Of a stretch of DNA of 64,000 nucleotides, positions 8,129-16,083 are shown piece by piece. A program made the position numbers and the translations under genes. Source of the DNA: Caulobacter sp. NIBR1757 (GTDB taxonomy: Bacteria > Pseudomonadota > Alphaproteobacteria > Caulobacterales > Caulobacteraceae); assembly GCF_027912495.1 (NCBI RefSeq), contig NZ_CP115463.1, forward strand, positions 496,001 through 560,000. The letters run 5' to 3'. The stretch's first letter is position 1. Each line of letters opens with the position of its first letter. Below the pieces are notes generated by a model that was given only the letters and a program-made list of their open reading frames with translations, was not told the DNA's origin and did not search any database.

Positions 8129-9391
8129 CTAGAGGGCCAATCCGCCCAGCGACTGAGGCGCGCTGGCGGCCAGCACCGCATGGGCCTTGGCTGACCAGTT
8201 CTGGGCGGCGCGCTCCTCGTAGGTGGCCAGGGCGCCGGTCGGCCCCGGCGCGCCCAGAACCTCCAGCGCCTGCTGCATCTCGCCGAGACTGACCAGCAAC
8301 AGGAACAGCGTCTTGCGGGGACCAAAGGCGCCGCCGCTCGAGGCGATGGCCGCCGCGGCCGACTGGCGCGCGGCCGGGTGTCGGCCCAGTTGGTGTTCGG
8401 TCAGCGCCTTCAGCGCCATGCCCTGCCAGGTCGCCGGCCGCTTGGCGTCGATCAGGCCCCTGGCCCTGGCCAGGGCGGCTTCCGCGCGATTGACCTGACC
8501 GGCGGCGGCCTCGGCATAGGCGATGGCGTAGTGGACAGTGGGGCTGAGCCGCAGCCACAGGTGGCGGCGGCCGCCTGACAGGCCGACGCTCTGCATAACC
8601 CGCTCGAGCCAGTAGGGCCCGATCAGGCCCTTGACCACCCGGCTCAGGGTTGCCCCCAGGGCGATCACGTCGCCGGGCCGGCGCAGCAGGGCGGCGTCGA
8701 GGATGAGCCCCGGCGCGATCAGGCTGGAGCCGAGGGTCTCGGTGCTGTTGTGGTTCCGCAGCAGGTCGTAGGCGAGGTAGTCGTCGTCCAGTTCATAGCG
8801 GGCGAAAGCGCTCAACAGCGACAGGTCGGCCAGCGACCCATGCAGGCCGTCGTCCTCGAGGGACTTGGCGTAAAGGAAGGAGTGAGCGATCTCCCGCTTG
8901 CCGTCGTCGCAGAACTTCTTGCCGGTAAAGAACAGCAGTCGGGCGTGGCGATTCTCGGGCTGGATGTTGTTCTGGTCCAGTTCGGCCAGCCAGGGATACT
9001 TTTCCTCCAGCGTATTGACGTTCTGCATCACCTCCTTGAGCCGCTGCTCGGCCAGCTTGGCGCTGGATTCCGACAGACCCTTGGAGGTCTCGATGACGTC
9101 GGGAATGACCTGGGCGAATTCCTCTCGCAGCTTGGCGATCGACTGGCTGTAGTCGCGGAACCGGTCGAGGAACAGGAAGGCCACCAGCGAGGCCAGGATG
9201 CCGGCCACCAGGTTTTCGTTGCGCAGGACCTTGGTCAGGACGCCGCCGCCGGTCGGCCCCGGCTTGATGCCCAGCACCGCCGCGCCGATTGCCAGGGCGA
9301 TGGCCGCCAGGAGCAGAACCAGCACGATGAGCCTGAAATTCAGAAACCAGATCGTGGTTCCCTTGCCGTCCGTCGACGCCCGCCCCGCCAT
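8129..9391 (-). CDS. Membrane-anchored protein with a helical cytoplasmic domain, unknown
   Basis: The 420-residue protein has two N-terminal membrane helices (residues about 14-38 and 60-76, with LVAGILASLVAFLFLDRF). A charged coiled-coil-prone segment follows at about 80-135. The rest is a long alpha-helical C-terminal region in which alanine-rich helix pairs (AYAEAAAGQVNRAEAALARA, then MALKALTEHQLGRHPAAR) look like degenerate TPR or TPR-like repeats. No enzyme motif is visible. A good ribosome binding site (GGGGGGCAGG) precedes the ATG at 9391. It converges on the lone VirD4-like gene, and whether the two act together is unknown. No family was recognised. Confidence 0.6.
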   Translation of the reverse strand: MAGRASTDGKGTTIWFLNFRLIVLVLLLAAIALAIGAAVLGIKPGPTGGGVLTKVLRNENLVAGILASLVAFLFLDRFRDYSQSIAKLREEFAQVIPDVIETSKGLSESSAKLAEQRLKEVMQNVNTLEEKYPWLAELDQNNIQPENRHARLLFFTGKKFCDDGKREIAHSFLYAKSLEDDGLHGSLADLSLLSAFARYELDDDYLAYDLLRNHNSTETLGSSLIAPGLILDAALLRRPGDVIALGATLSRVVKGLIGPYWLERVMQSVGLSGGRRHLWLRLSPTVHYAIAYAEAAAGQVNRAEAALARARGLIDAKRPATWQGMALKALTEHQLGRHPAARQSAAAAIASSGGAFGPRKTLFLLLVSLGEMQQALEVLGAPGPTGALATYEERAAQNWSAKAHAVLAASAPQSLGGLAL

Positions 9392-9501
9392 CCTGCCCCC
9401 CTTCGCCCCGGAAACGGTCCGTCCGGACGTCCCCGAGCGACATTAACCAAGAGTTGGTGTCGGCGTAACCATGTTCTCTTGGCGCGCAACCGGCGCCGGC
9501 A

Positions 9502-10170
9502 TCACGCCCGGTTGAACAGGACCACCCCGGTCATGATCGCCGCATACTGCACCCCGGCTCCGGCCAGCACGAAGCTGTGCCAGATGGCCCGGCGGTAGTG
9601 CAGGCTCTTGCGCACATAGAAGATGACCCCTGCCGAATAGACCAGGCCGCCGATGGCCAGCAGGATCATCCCGGCCAGCGACACCGCCGACACCATCGGC
9701 CCGATGGCGACGATGACGATCCAGCCCAGGGCCAGGTACAGCGCCACCCAGAAGCCCTTGCCGAGACCGGGCAGGAACAGCTTCCCCGCCACCCCGCCCA
9801 GGGCCAGGGTCCAAACCGCCACCGTCATGCCGATCGACCAGGCCCCGGTCAGGCTCTGGGTGGTGAAGGGGGTGTAGCTGCCGGCGATCATCAGGAAGAT
9901 GCCGGCATGGTCCAGCCGCCGCAGGAACGGCCGATGCTCCGGCCGGGCCATGTTGTAGGCGATGGAAAAGCTCAACATCAGCGCCAGGCAGAGGGCATAG
10001 ACCGCCACCGCGAACACCTGCCCCACCGTGCCGAACCCGATCGACAGACCGAACAGGGCGCCGCCGCCGGCGATGGCCAGGATCAGCCCGACGATATGCA
10101 CCCACTTGTCCGCCGCCCGGGCGCTGGCGCTGGGGTAGTGGTCGGCGTCGTGGAAGGGCTCGGCGGTCAT
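9502..10170 (-). CDS. Hemolysin III / PAQR-family membrane protein
   Basis: The seven-helix HlyIII family signature is present. There is an early ADKWVHIVG, a middle FLRRLDHAGIFLMIAGSYTPF and a late RRAIWHSFVLAGAGVQYAAIM. The metal-binding histidines of the PAQR fold sit in the DHAG and WHSF motifs. I take the ATG at 10168-10170 (222 residues); an upstream extension of 19 residues exists but reads as non-coding leader. Despite the name, bacterial members are usually membrane proteins of unclear hydrolase or lipid function rather than toxins. It is a monocistronic gene divergent from the iron-regulated receptor. Confidence 0.85.
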   Translation of the reverse strand: MTAEPFHDADHYPSASARAADKWVHIVGLILAIAGGGALFGLSIGFGTVGQVFAVAVYALCLALMLSFSIAYNMARPEHRPFLRRLDHAGIFLMIAGSYTPFTTQSLTGAWSIGMTVAVWTLALGGVAGKLFLPGLGKGFWVALYLALGWIVIVAIGPMVSAVSLAGMILLAIGGLVYSAGVIFYVRKSLHYRRAIWHSFVLAGAGVQYAAIMTGVVLFNRA

Positions 10171-10242
10171 GGTCGGAAGGAAGCGAAATCCGCCGCCTGG
10201 GTCAATGCAACGGTTCGGATCTCGCAACCAAGAATATGCGCA

Positions 10243-10257
10243 TGAGAATCATTATGA
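10243..10257 (+). promoter_or_regulatory. Fur box 1 upstream of the TonB receptor
   Basis: TGAGAATCATTATGA matches the 7-1-7 Fur dyad (TGAnAATnATTnTCA) at all but the penultimate base. It is 91 bases upstream of the receptor start, in the space shared with the divergent hemolysin-III gene. Confidence 0.75.
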
Positions 10258-10305
10258 ACTAACTTGACCCCCTGTTTCACCGGCGCTACCACCCTCACTC
10301 GCTTA

Positions 10306-10320
10306 TGCGAGTCATTCGCA
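10306..10320 (+). promoter_or_regulatory. Fur box 2 upstream of the TonB receptor
   Basis: TGCGAGTCATTCGCA is a near-perfect dyad in the same 7-1-7 register as the first box, with the TGCnA...TnGCA variant seen for alphaproteobacterial Fur. It ends 28 bases before the start codon, where bound Fur would block transcription or its early elongation. Confidence 0.7.
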
Positions 10321-10348
10321 CTAATGATCAGCGCCGAGGGGGCGTCCC

Positions 10349-12532
10349 ATGCACAAGAATTTCCGCCGGTCGGCCCTGGCCGTTTCCTTGCTCGCCATCG
10401 CCGTGGCCGCCCCCGCCTTCGGCGCCGAGGGTGAAGAGGCCGCCGCCGTCACCGAGGTCTCGCCGGTCAGCGTCGTCGCCACCCGGACCGAGAAGGCGGC
10501 CGACGAGACGCCAGCCTCGGTCAGCGTGATCACCGCCGGCCAGATCGAGGATTGGCTAGCCACCGACATCAAGGACCTGGTCCGCTACGAGCCCGGCGTC
10601 GTCGTCCGCACCAGTCCGGCCCGCTTCGGCGCGGCTCTGGGCACGGGCGGCCGCGACGGCAACAGCGGCTTCAATATCCGCGGCCTGGAAGGCAACCGGG
10701 TGCTGATCCTGGTCGATGGCGTGCGCACGCCGGACGCCTTCAGCTTCGGGGCCCAGAATGTCGGGCGCGGCGACTTCAGCGACCTGTCCCTGATGAAGCG
10801 GGTCGAGATCCTGCGCGGCCCGGGCAGCGCCCTCTACGGCAGCGACGGCGTCGCCGGCGTGGTCAGCTTCACGACCAAGGACCCGGACGACTTCCTGCGG
10901 GCCGGGCGCGGCTTCGCGGTCCAGGGCACGGCCCAGCACAGCTCGGCCGACGAGGGCCTCTCCACCGGCGTCGTCGGGGCCGGCCAGTTCGGCGACTGGG
11001 GCCTGATGCTGGCCTACAATCACCGCGAGGCTTCGGAAACCGAGACCCAAGGCTCCAACAACGTCAGCGGCGCGCTGCGCGACACCGCCAACCCGACCAG
11101 CATCGAGAGCGACGCCCTGCTGGCCAAGGTCACCTTCGCGCCGAACGACCGCCACAGCTTCCGCCTGACCGCCGAGACCTATGAACGCGAGGTCATCACC
11201 GAGGTGCTCAGCGGCCGCAGCGCCAGCGTCCTCGACCTCGATGGCGACGACACCACCACCCGCGACCGGGTCGCCTTTGACTGGCGCTACACGGGCGAGG
11301 GCCTGGTCTCCTCGGCCTTCGTCGCCGCCTACTGGCAGAACGCGACGACCGAGCAGTTCACCGCCGAGGACCGCGATCCGGCCGCCGACCGCACCCGCCT
11401 CAACACCTTCGACAACGAAGTCTGGGGCCTCAGCGCCGAGGCCCATTCGAGCTTCGGCGCGCATCGGCTGACCTATGGCGCCGACGTCTCCTTCACCACC
11501 CAGGAAGGCATCCGCGACGGCACCGTGCCGCCGTTCGGCGAGACCTTCCCGACCCGCGCCTTCCCGGTCACCGACTACACCCTGGCCGGCGTCTACATCC
11601 AGGACGAGATCGTCCTGCTGGACGGCAGGGTGACCCTCTTCCCGGCCCTGCGCGCCGACTACTACGACCTCGAGCCGAAGAACGACGCCAGCCTTCCCGC
11701 CGGCTTCGTCGGGGCCAGCCAGAGCGACAGCCACCTGTCGCCGAAGTTCGGCGCCGTCTGGAAGCTCGGGGCCGGCTGGAGCCTCTATGGAAACTACGCC
11801 GAGGGCTTCAAGGCCCCGGCCCCGTCACAGGTCAACAACAGCTTCGTCAACCTGGGCTCGCTCTACACCTCCATCCCCAACCCCGACCTGAAGCCGGAAA
11901 CCAGCCGCACCTTCGAGGCCGGGTTGCGCTGGTCGAACGACCGCGTCTTCCTGGGCTTCACCGCCTTCACCGGCGACTACGAGGACTTCATCGAACAGGC
12001 CCAGGTCGGCGGCAGCTTCACCCCCGGCGATCTGGGCGTCTTCCAGTACGTCAACATCGGCAGCGTCGAGATCAGCGGCTGGGAGGTCACCGGCCGGGCC
12101 GACCTGGGCGCCGGCTTCAGCGCCAACCTGGCCGCGGCCTGGGCCGAGGGCGAGGGTTCGAGCGGCGGGGCCGCCACCCCGCTGGCCAGTATCGAGCCGT
12201 TCAAGGTCGTCGCCGGCCTGACCTGGCGCGAGGCGGGCGGCCGCTTCGGCGGCCAGTTCAACCTGACCCACGGGGCCGGCAAGGACGAGGACAAGGCCGG
12301 CGTCACCTGCAGCCCCAGCTGCTTCATCCCCGGCCAGTACACCACCGCCGATCTCACCGGTTGGGTGGCCATCGGCGACGTGGCGGTGATCCGCGCCGGC
12401 GTCTTCAACCTGACCGACGAGAAATACTGGAACTGGAGCGACGTGCGCGGCGTCGCCAGCACATCCCTGGTCAAGGACGCCTACACCCCGCCGGGCCGCA
12501 ACTACGGCGTCTCGCTGACGCTGCGCTACTGA
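10349..12532 (+). CDS. TonB-dependent receptor, hemoglobin/heme-receptor type
   Basis: A 727-residue outer-membrane receptor with a signal peptide ending near AFGAE. A TonB-box-like segment follows (SPVSVVATRTEKAADETPAS). Next come the plug domain (NIRGLEGNRVLILVDGVR; LRGPGSALYGSDGVAGVV) and a 22-strand barrel ending GVSLTLRY. The FKAP...NPDLKPETS pair is the FRAP/NPNL hallmark of heme and hemoglobin receptors, but the histidine normally found between the two motifs is missing. The cargo may therefore be a different iron chelate. Two Fur boxes upstream indicate iron repression, and a DUF6607 gene follows 23 bases later in the same operon. Confidence 0.88.
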   Translation: MHKNFRRSALAVSLLAIAVAAPAFGAEGEEAAAVTEVSPVSVVATRTEKAADETPASVSVITAGQIEDWLATDIKDLVRYEPGVVVRTSPARFGAALGTGGRDGNSGFNIRGLEGNRVLILVDGVRTPDAFSFGAQNVGRGDFSDLSLMKRVEILRGPGSALYGSDGVAGVVSFTTKDPDDFLRAGRGFAVQGTAQHSSADEGLSTGVVGAGQFGDWGLMLAYNHREASETETQGSNNVSGALRDTANPTSIESDALLAKVTFAPNDRHSFRLTAETYEREVITEVLSGRSASVLDLDGDDTTTRDRVAFDWRYTGEGLVSSAFVAAYWQNATTEQFTAEDRDPAADRTRLNTFDNEVWGLSAEAHSSFGAHRLTYGADVSFTTQEGIRDGTVPPFGETFPTRAFPVTDYTLAGVYIQDEIVLLDGRVTLFPALRADYYDLEPKNDASLPAGFVGASQSDSHLSPKFGAVWKLGAGWSLYGNYAEGFKAPAPSQVNNSFVNLGSLYTSIPNPDLKPETSRTFEAGLRWSNDRVFLGFTAFTGDYEDFIEQAQVGGSFTPGDLGVFQYVNIGSVEISGWEVTGRADLGAGFSANLAAAWAEGEGSSGGAATPLASIEPFKVVAGLTWREAGGRFGGQFNLTHGAGKDEDKAGVTCSPSCFIPGQYTTADLTGWVAIGDVAVIRAGVFNLTDEKYWNWSDVRGVASTSLVKDAYTPPGRNYGVSLTLRY

Positions 12533-12555
12533 TCGATCCGAGGAGGAGGACCATC

Positions 12556-13572
12556 ATGCTGAAGACCACGCTCGCCGCCTTGACGGCCGTTCTCGCCCTC
12601 TCCGTCGCGGCGCCCTCGCTGGCCGCGCCCAAGCCGGCGCCGGCTCCCGTCAGCGCCGAGGCCAGGGCCCGGTTCGAACAGGACCGCGCCTCTATCCTGG
12701 CCATGGCCGGCGACTACCGCGTCACCTTCGACTTCCGCGAGACCGTCGCCTTCGTCCCCGGCTACCAGCCGATCGATCCCAAGCGCAGCGGCGGCTTCGA
12801 GTCGGTGCGGGTGATCGAGGACACCGGCACGAGGATCGTCCTGCAGCACCTGCTGGTCGTCACCATGCCGGAGAGCGAGGACAGCGATAAGGACAAGACC
12901 GTCGTCATCAAGCACTGGCGCCAGGACTGGATTTATGAGCCGACCTCGGTTCTGACCTACGACGGATCCGGCCGCTGGGTGCTGGCCGACGTCGCCGCCG
13001 ACAAGCGCCAGGGCGCCTGGTCGCAGACCGTCTGGCAGACCGACGATTCCCCCCGCTACGGCGGCGTCGGCAGGTGGGCCTATGATGATGGCGTCTCGCG
13101 TTGGATGAGCGAGCCGACCCGCCGCCCGCTGGCCCGCCGCGACGCGGTGCGCAAGCCCGTCTACGGCTGGTATGTCGGCACCAACCGCCATGCCCTGACG
13201 CCGAACGGCTGGGTGCATGAGCAGGACAACGCCAAGGTCGGCCTGAAGGATGGCGTTCCCGTCACCTACGTCCATGAGGTGGTGCTCAACACCTACCGCA
13301 AGGAAAACGCCTACAATATCAAGGCCGCCGACGACTACTGGAGCGCGACCCAGGACTACTGGGCCCAGGTCCGCGCCGACTGGGACCTGGCCATCCTCAA
13401 GGGCCGCGGCGTCACCGTCGCCGAGGAGCCCGAGAACGGCTCGGTCACCGGCCCGCGCCTGATGGGCCTGGCCGACGAGGTCGTCGAAGGCAAGATCGAC
13501 CCGGCGGCGGCCAAGGTCGAGGCTGCCAGGGTGATCATGGAAAAGGTCGGCCCGGCGGTGGCGGCGAAATAG
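12556..13572 (+). CDS. DUF6607-like exported protein, partner of the TonB receptor
   Basis: This 338-residue protein starts at 12556 behind a very strong AGGAGGAGGA site and has a signal peptide (LKTTLAALTAVLALSVAAPS, cut near LAAP). The mature part contains the conserved pattern of the DUF6607 family: FRETVAFVPGY, VIKHWRQDWIYEP, RYGGVGRWAYDDGVSRW and GWVHEQDNAKV. The family is commonly found next to iron-regulated TonB receptors, and that is the case here. It is probably periplasmic or surface-exposed and helps cargo capture or processing, but its biochemistry is unknown. It is co-transcribed with the receptor and so presumably Fur-controlled. Confidence 0.85.
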   Translation: MLKTTLAALTAVLALSVAAPSLAAPKPAPAPVSAEARARFEQDRASILAMAGDYRVTFDFRETVAFVPGYQPIDPKRSGGFESVRVIEDTGTRIVLQHLLVVTMPESEDSDKDKTVVIKHWRQDWIYEPTSVLTYDGSGRWVLADVAADKRQGAWSQTVWQTDDSPRYGGVGRWAYDDGVSRWMSEPTRRPLARRDAVRKPVYGWYVGTNRHALTPNGWVHEQDNAKVGLKDGVPVTYVHEVVLNTYRKENAYNIKAADDYWSATQDYWAQVRADWDLAILKGRGVTVAEEPENGSVTGPRLMGLADEVVEGKIDPAAAKVEAARVIMEKVGPAVAAK

Positions 13573-13575
13573 GAA

Positions 13576-13659
13576 GAAATTGGGGACACGCACCATTTTC
13601 GCCCCCCGTCGGCGACACGTCCTCGGCTTGAGCCGAAAATGGTGCGTGTCCCCAATTTC
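13576..13659 (+). repeat. Perfect 26-bp inverted repeat, REPIN-like hairpin element
   Basis: Bases 13576-13601 and 13634-13659 are perfect reverse complements over 26 bp and flank a 32-bp loop. The arms carry the core GGGGACACGCACCATTTT. This looks like a mobile hairpin element of the REP/REPIN or short-MITE kind. It lies directly between the DUF6607 stop and the end of the convergent fhlB-like gene, where it may also act as a bidirectional terminator or mRNA stabiliser. No transposase is in the window. Confidence 0.85.
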
Positions 13660-13681
13660 CCGCGCGGCGATCCAGTCCCCC

Positions 13682-13972
13682 CTACCTCAAGGTGATCGCC
13701 GGCTTCGGCGCGGCCTCGCTCGCCGCCCGCAGGATGAAGCCGATGATCACCGCGATGGCTTCGTACAGCTCCTCGGGGATTTCAGAGTCCAGCGCGATGG
13801 TCGACAGGGCCTCGGCCAGCGGGGCGTTGCTCTCCAGCGGCACGCCGTGCTCGCGGGCGGTGTCGATGATCTTCTGGCCGATCTCGCCGCGACCGACGGC
13901 GACGACGCGCGGGGCGCTCGGGGCCTCATAGGCCAGGGCCACGGCCAGGGGGCGTCTGACCGGGCCGGTCAC
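13682..13972 (-). CDS. FhlB-like flagellar export-switch homologue
   Basis: The 96-residue protein corresponds to the cytoplasmic C-terminal domain of FlhB (the EscU/YscU/HrcU export-gate family): AVALAYE..., VVAVGRGEIGQKIIDTAREHG, VPLESNAPLAEAL and the final ELYEAIAVIIGFIL. It starts after the point where FlhB would cleave at NPTH, so that motif is absent. Such stand-alone FhlB proteins substitute for or modulate FlhB in flagellar substrate switching. Its ATG overlaps the stop of the FliK-like gene by 4 nt. The pairing of hook-length control with export switch strongly supports the role. Confidence 0.85.
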   Translation of the reverse strand: MTGPVRRPLAVALAYEAPSAPRVVAVGRGEIGQKIIDTAREHGVPLESNAPLAEALSTIALDSEIPEELYEAIAVIIGFILRAASEAAPKPAITLR

Positions 13973-14979
13973 AGGCTCTGGTCCATCAGCTGGCCGGCCG
14001 GCGGTGGCGGGCGGCGGGGGGCGCCCGGGTGGAAGACGACGTCGGCCGGCAGGGCGCCGGCCAGTTGGTCGCCCTTCTCGCGCAGGCGTTCGAGGCTCTC
14101 CTCGCGCTCGGCCCAGACGATCACCGTCGCGCGCTCGCCGCCGGCCCCCAGCTGCACATGCACAGGCCCCAGCGGCTCGATGTCGAGGGAGAAGCGGACG
14201 CGCCAGGTCTGGACGGTTTCGCCGGCGGTTCCGGCATGGCCCTCCTGGTCGATCTCGAACTGGGCGATGGCGGTTCCCTGCGGCGTGGCCAGCGGCAGTT
14301 CGAACATCCAGGCGCTGGTCCCGGGCTGCGGCAGGGAGGCCAGCTGGTGCAGCACATGGCGGGCCAGGGCCTGTTCGACGTCGCCGCCGAGGCGCTGGGC
14401 GAGGGTGGCGAGGTCGGCGTCGGGAGACAGCGCGGCGGCGGCCGGCGGCTGGCCGCTCAGGGGACCGTCGCGGGTCGGGGGCGGGGTCCTGGCCGGGCGG
14501 CTGTGCAGCGACGCGTCGGGCTGGGCCTCGGCCAGCAGCTGACGCAGGTCGAGCAGGGCCGCCTTCAAGTCGGGCGCGGGTGGAGCGGGCGTCTGCGCCG
14601 TCTGGGCTTCAAGGAACAGGCCTGACCGGGCCACGGCCTGGCGGACGGCGTCTCCGGTCAGCGGCGCGGTGGTCGCAAGCGGCAGGGCTAGCAGGCGGCC
14701 GATGGCGGCCCGGGCTTGCGGCGGCAAGGCCGGGGAGCCCAGGGCCTGGTGCAGATCGGCGAACAGCGGCGCGAGGCCGGCCTGCCGTCCGGCCGCTTCG
14801 GTGCGGGCGGTGGCGACGGCCCGCTGCAGGGGATCGGGATGCGCCGTCCGGGCGGTGTCCGGCGTCGGGTGACCGGTCTGCGCCACCTTGCCCACGCCGG
14901 GCGTCAGTTCGTCCTGCGCCGATCCGATGATCTGGGCCCGCAGCGCCGCGGCGGCCGGAGAGATCGGCTGGACGCTCAT
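13969..14979 (-). CDS. FliK-like hook-length control protein
   Basis: The 336-residue protein has a long, low-complexity Ala/Pro/Gln-rich N-terminal region (about 1-210) followed by a compact FliK C-terminal domain. That domain contains WMFELPLATPQGTAIAQFEI, VRFSLDIEPLGPVHVQLG and VIVWAEREESLERLREK. This is the usual FliK layout: an extended ruler followed by a switch domain that contacts FlhB. The coupled FhlB-like gene directly downstream strengthens the call. Its promoter lies in the 300-bp spacer upstream, which otherwise holds only a repeat element. Confidence 0.75.
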   Translation of the reverse strand: MSVQPISPAAAALRAQIIGSAQDELTPGVGKVAQTGHPTPDTARTAHPDPLQRAVATARTEAAGRQAGLAPLFADLHQALGSPALPPQARAAIGRLLALPLATTAPLTGDAVRQAVARSGLFLEAQTAQTPAPPAPDLKAALLDLRQLLAEAQPDASLHSRPARTPPPTRDGPLSGQPPAAAALSPDADLATLAQRLGGDVEQALARHVLHQLASLPQPGTSAWMFELPLATPQGTAIAQFEIDQEGHAGTAGETVQTWRVRFSLDIEPLGPVHVQLGAGGERATVIVWAEREESLERLREKGDQLAGALPADVVFHPGAPRRPPPPAGQLMDQSL

Positions 14980-15068
14980 CGCGAAAGGGTCGGCGGGGCC
15001 ATAGGTGGAGTCTCCTCCAGTCGAGTGAAGCGGTGCTTAAGGGGCAGGCCTCGGGCTCATCGCTGGGC

Positions 15069-15229
15069 TCCCTTCTCCCCTCGTGGGAGAAGGTGTCGGC
15101 GGAGCCGACGGATGAGGGGGCTCACCGGCCTTCGACACAGCAGGTCGTCAACACCCCTGCGCAGCTTGAAGACCTATCGACCCCTCATCCGGCCCTCCGG
15201 GCCACCTTCTCCCACAAGGGGAGAAGGGA
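15069..15229. repeat. Dispersed inverted-repeat element, family A (copy 1)
   Basis: Two arms about 50 bases long point toward each other. The left (15069-15119) begins TCCCTTCTCCCCTCGTGGGA and the right (15181-15229) ends with its reverse complement, AAGGGGAGAAGGGA. Both carry the GATGAGGGG/CCCCTCATC inner end. Bases 15120-15180 between them are unrelated. The whole 300-bp intergenic stretch 14980-15280 holds no gene that I can support. Confidence 0.8.
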
Positions 15230-15280
15230 CCTCTCACGGCGGCGGCGCCAGTCTTGAGCGCCTTCGGTATCTGAAAAAGG

Positions 15281-15985
15281 TCAGACCTCCGACGCCTCGT
15301 CCCAACCGGCGTCGAACGGATAGCGCGCTTCCCAGAAAGCCGTCAGCCGGGGGTGGTCATCCACCCGCTTCACCACCTCGGCCAGCTTCGGCGCCACCGC
15401 GTAGAACCGCTGCCGCCTCGGCCGGAACCGGCTGACCACCGTCACATAGAGGTCCAGCACCGTCAGGGTGTCGCCGAGAATGTAGCGCCCCGGCTCGACC
15501 TGGGCGTCCATCATCGCCCAGCAGTCGGCGATCCGCTGGGTCGAGCGGCGCAACAGATAGTCCTGCGCCTCTTGCGTCTCCGCCAGCCGCGAGGGATCGT
15601 CGCGCAGCCAGTAGTGGGAATAGATCGAGGCCGAGACGAAGCTCATCCAGCGCAGGAAGGCGGGCCGCTTCGGATCGGCCGGGCCCGGGGCCAGACCGCT
15701 GTCCGGATGGCTGTCGGCCAGCCAGGTAAGGATGGCGGCGCTCTCGGTCATGATCTCGCCGCCGGGTAAAACCAGGGCCGGGATCTGGCGCATCGGATTG
15801 ACCGCGGCGATGGTCGCCTGCACCGTGGCGTCCTGCTCCCAGGCCGGCGCCTCGACCACCTCAAAGGGCAGGCCCAGCAGGGTCAGCGCCGCTTCGACGG
15901 GCACACTGCCTGATCCGGCGGCGCCAAAGACAGTCAGGGATTTATCCACAGCGGTAACTCTATCTTGTGAATTGCGACGTTCCAT
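15281..15985 (-). CDS. Glutathione S-transferase family protein
   Basis: A glutathione S-transferase with an N-terminal thioredoxin fold (VFGAAGSGSVPVEAALTLLG, then NPMRQIPALVLPGGEIMTES) and an all-helical C-terminal domain (YILGDTLTVLDLYVTVVSRF). The serine near residue 30 sits where the catalytic Ser/Cys of many bacterial GSTs lies. It would conjugate or reduce electrophiles with glutathione, in the cytosol; the substrate is unknown. The start is uncertain. I used the ATG at 15985, but the GTG at 15949 would place the fold right at the N-terminus as in most relatives. Divergent from nrdB. Confidence 0.85.
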   Translation of the reverse strand: MERRNSQDRVTAVDKSLTVFGAAGSGSVPVEAALTLLGLPFEVVEAPAWEQDATVQATIAAVNPMRQIPALVLPGGEIMTESAAILTWLADSHPDSGLAPGPADPKRPAFLRWMSFVSASIYSHYWLRDDPSRLAETQEAQDYLLRRSTQRIADCWAMMDAQVEPGRYILGDTLTVLDLYVTVVSRFRPRRQRFYAVAPKLAEVVKRVDDHPRLTAFWEARYPFDAGWDEASEV

Positions 15986-16083
15986 CACACCAGATGTAGT
16001 AGCCAACGGACGTCCGCGTCCGTACGCTACAGACTCTAACGCATGTCCGCCGATTCCTGCCCGCGCCCCCCGGAGTTTTCTTG

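Noticed and set aside
15949..16083. NrdR box upstream of nrdB
   Set aside because: I looked for paired NrdR-type sites in the spacer between GST and nrdB but found only weak partial matches, so none is reported.
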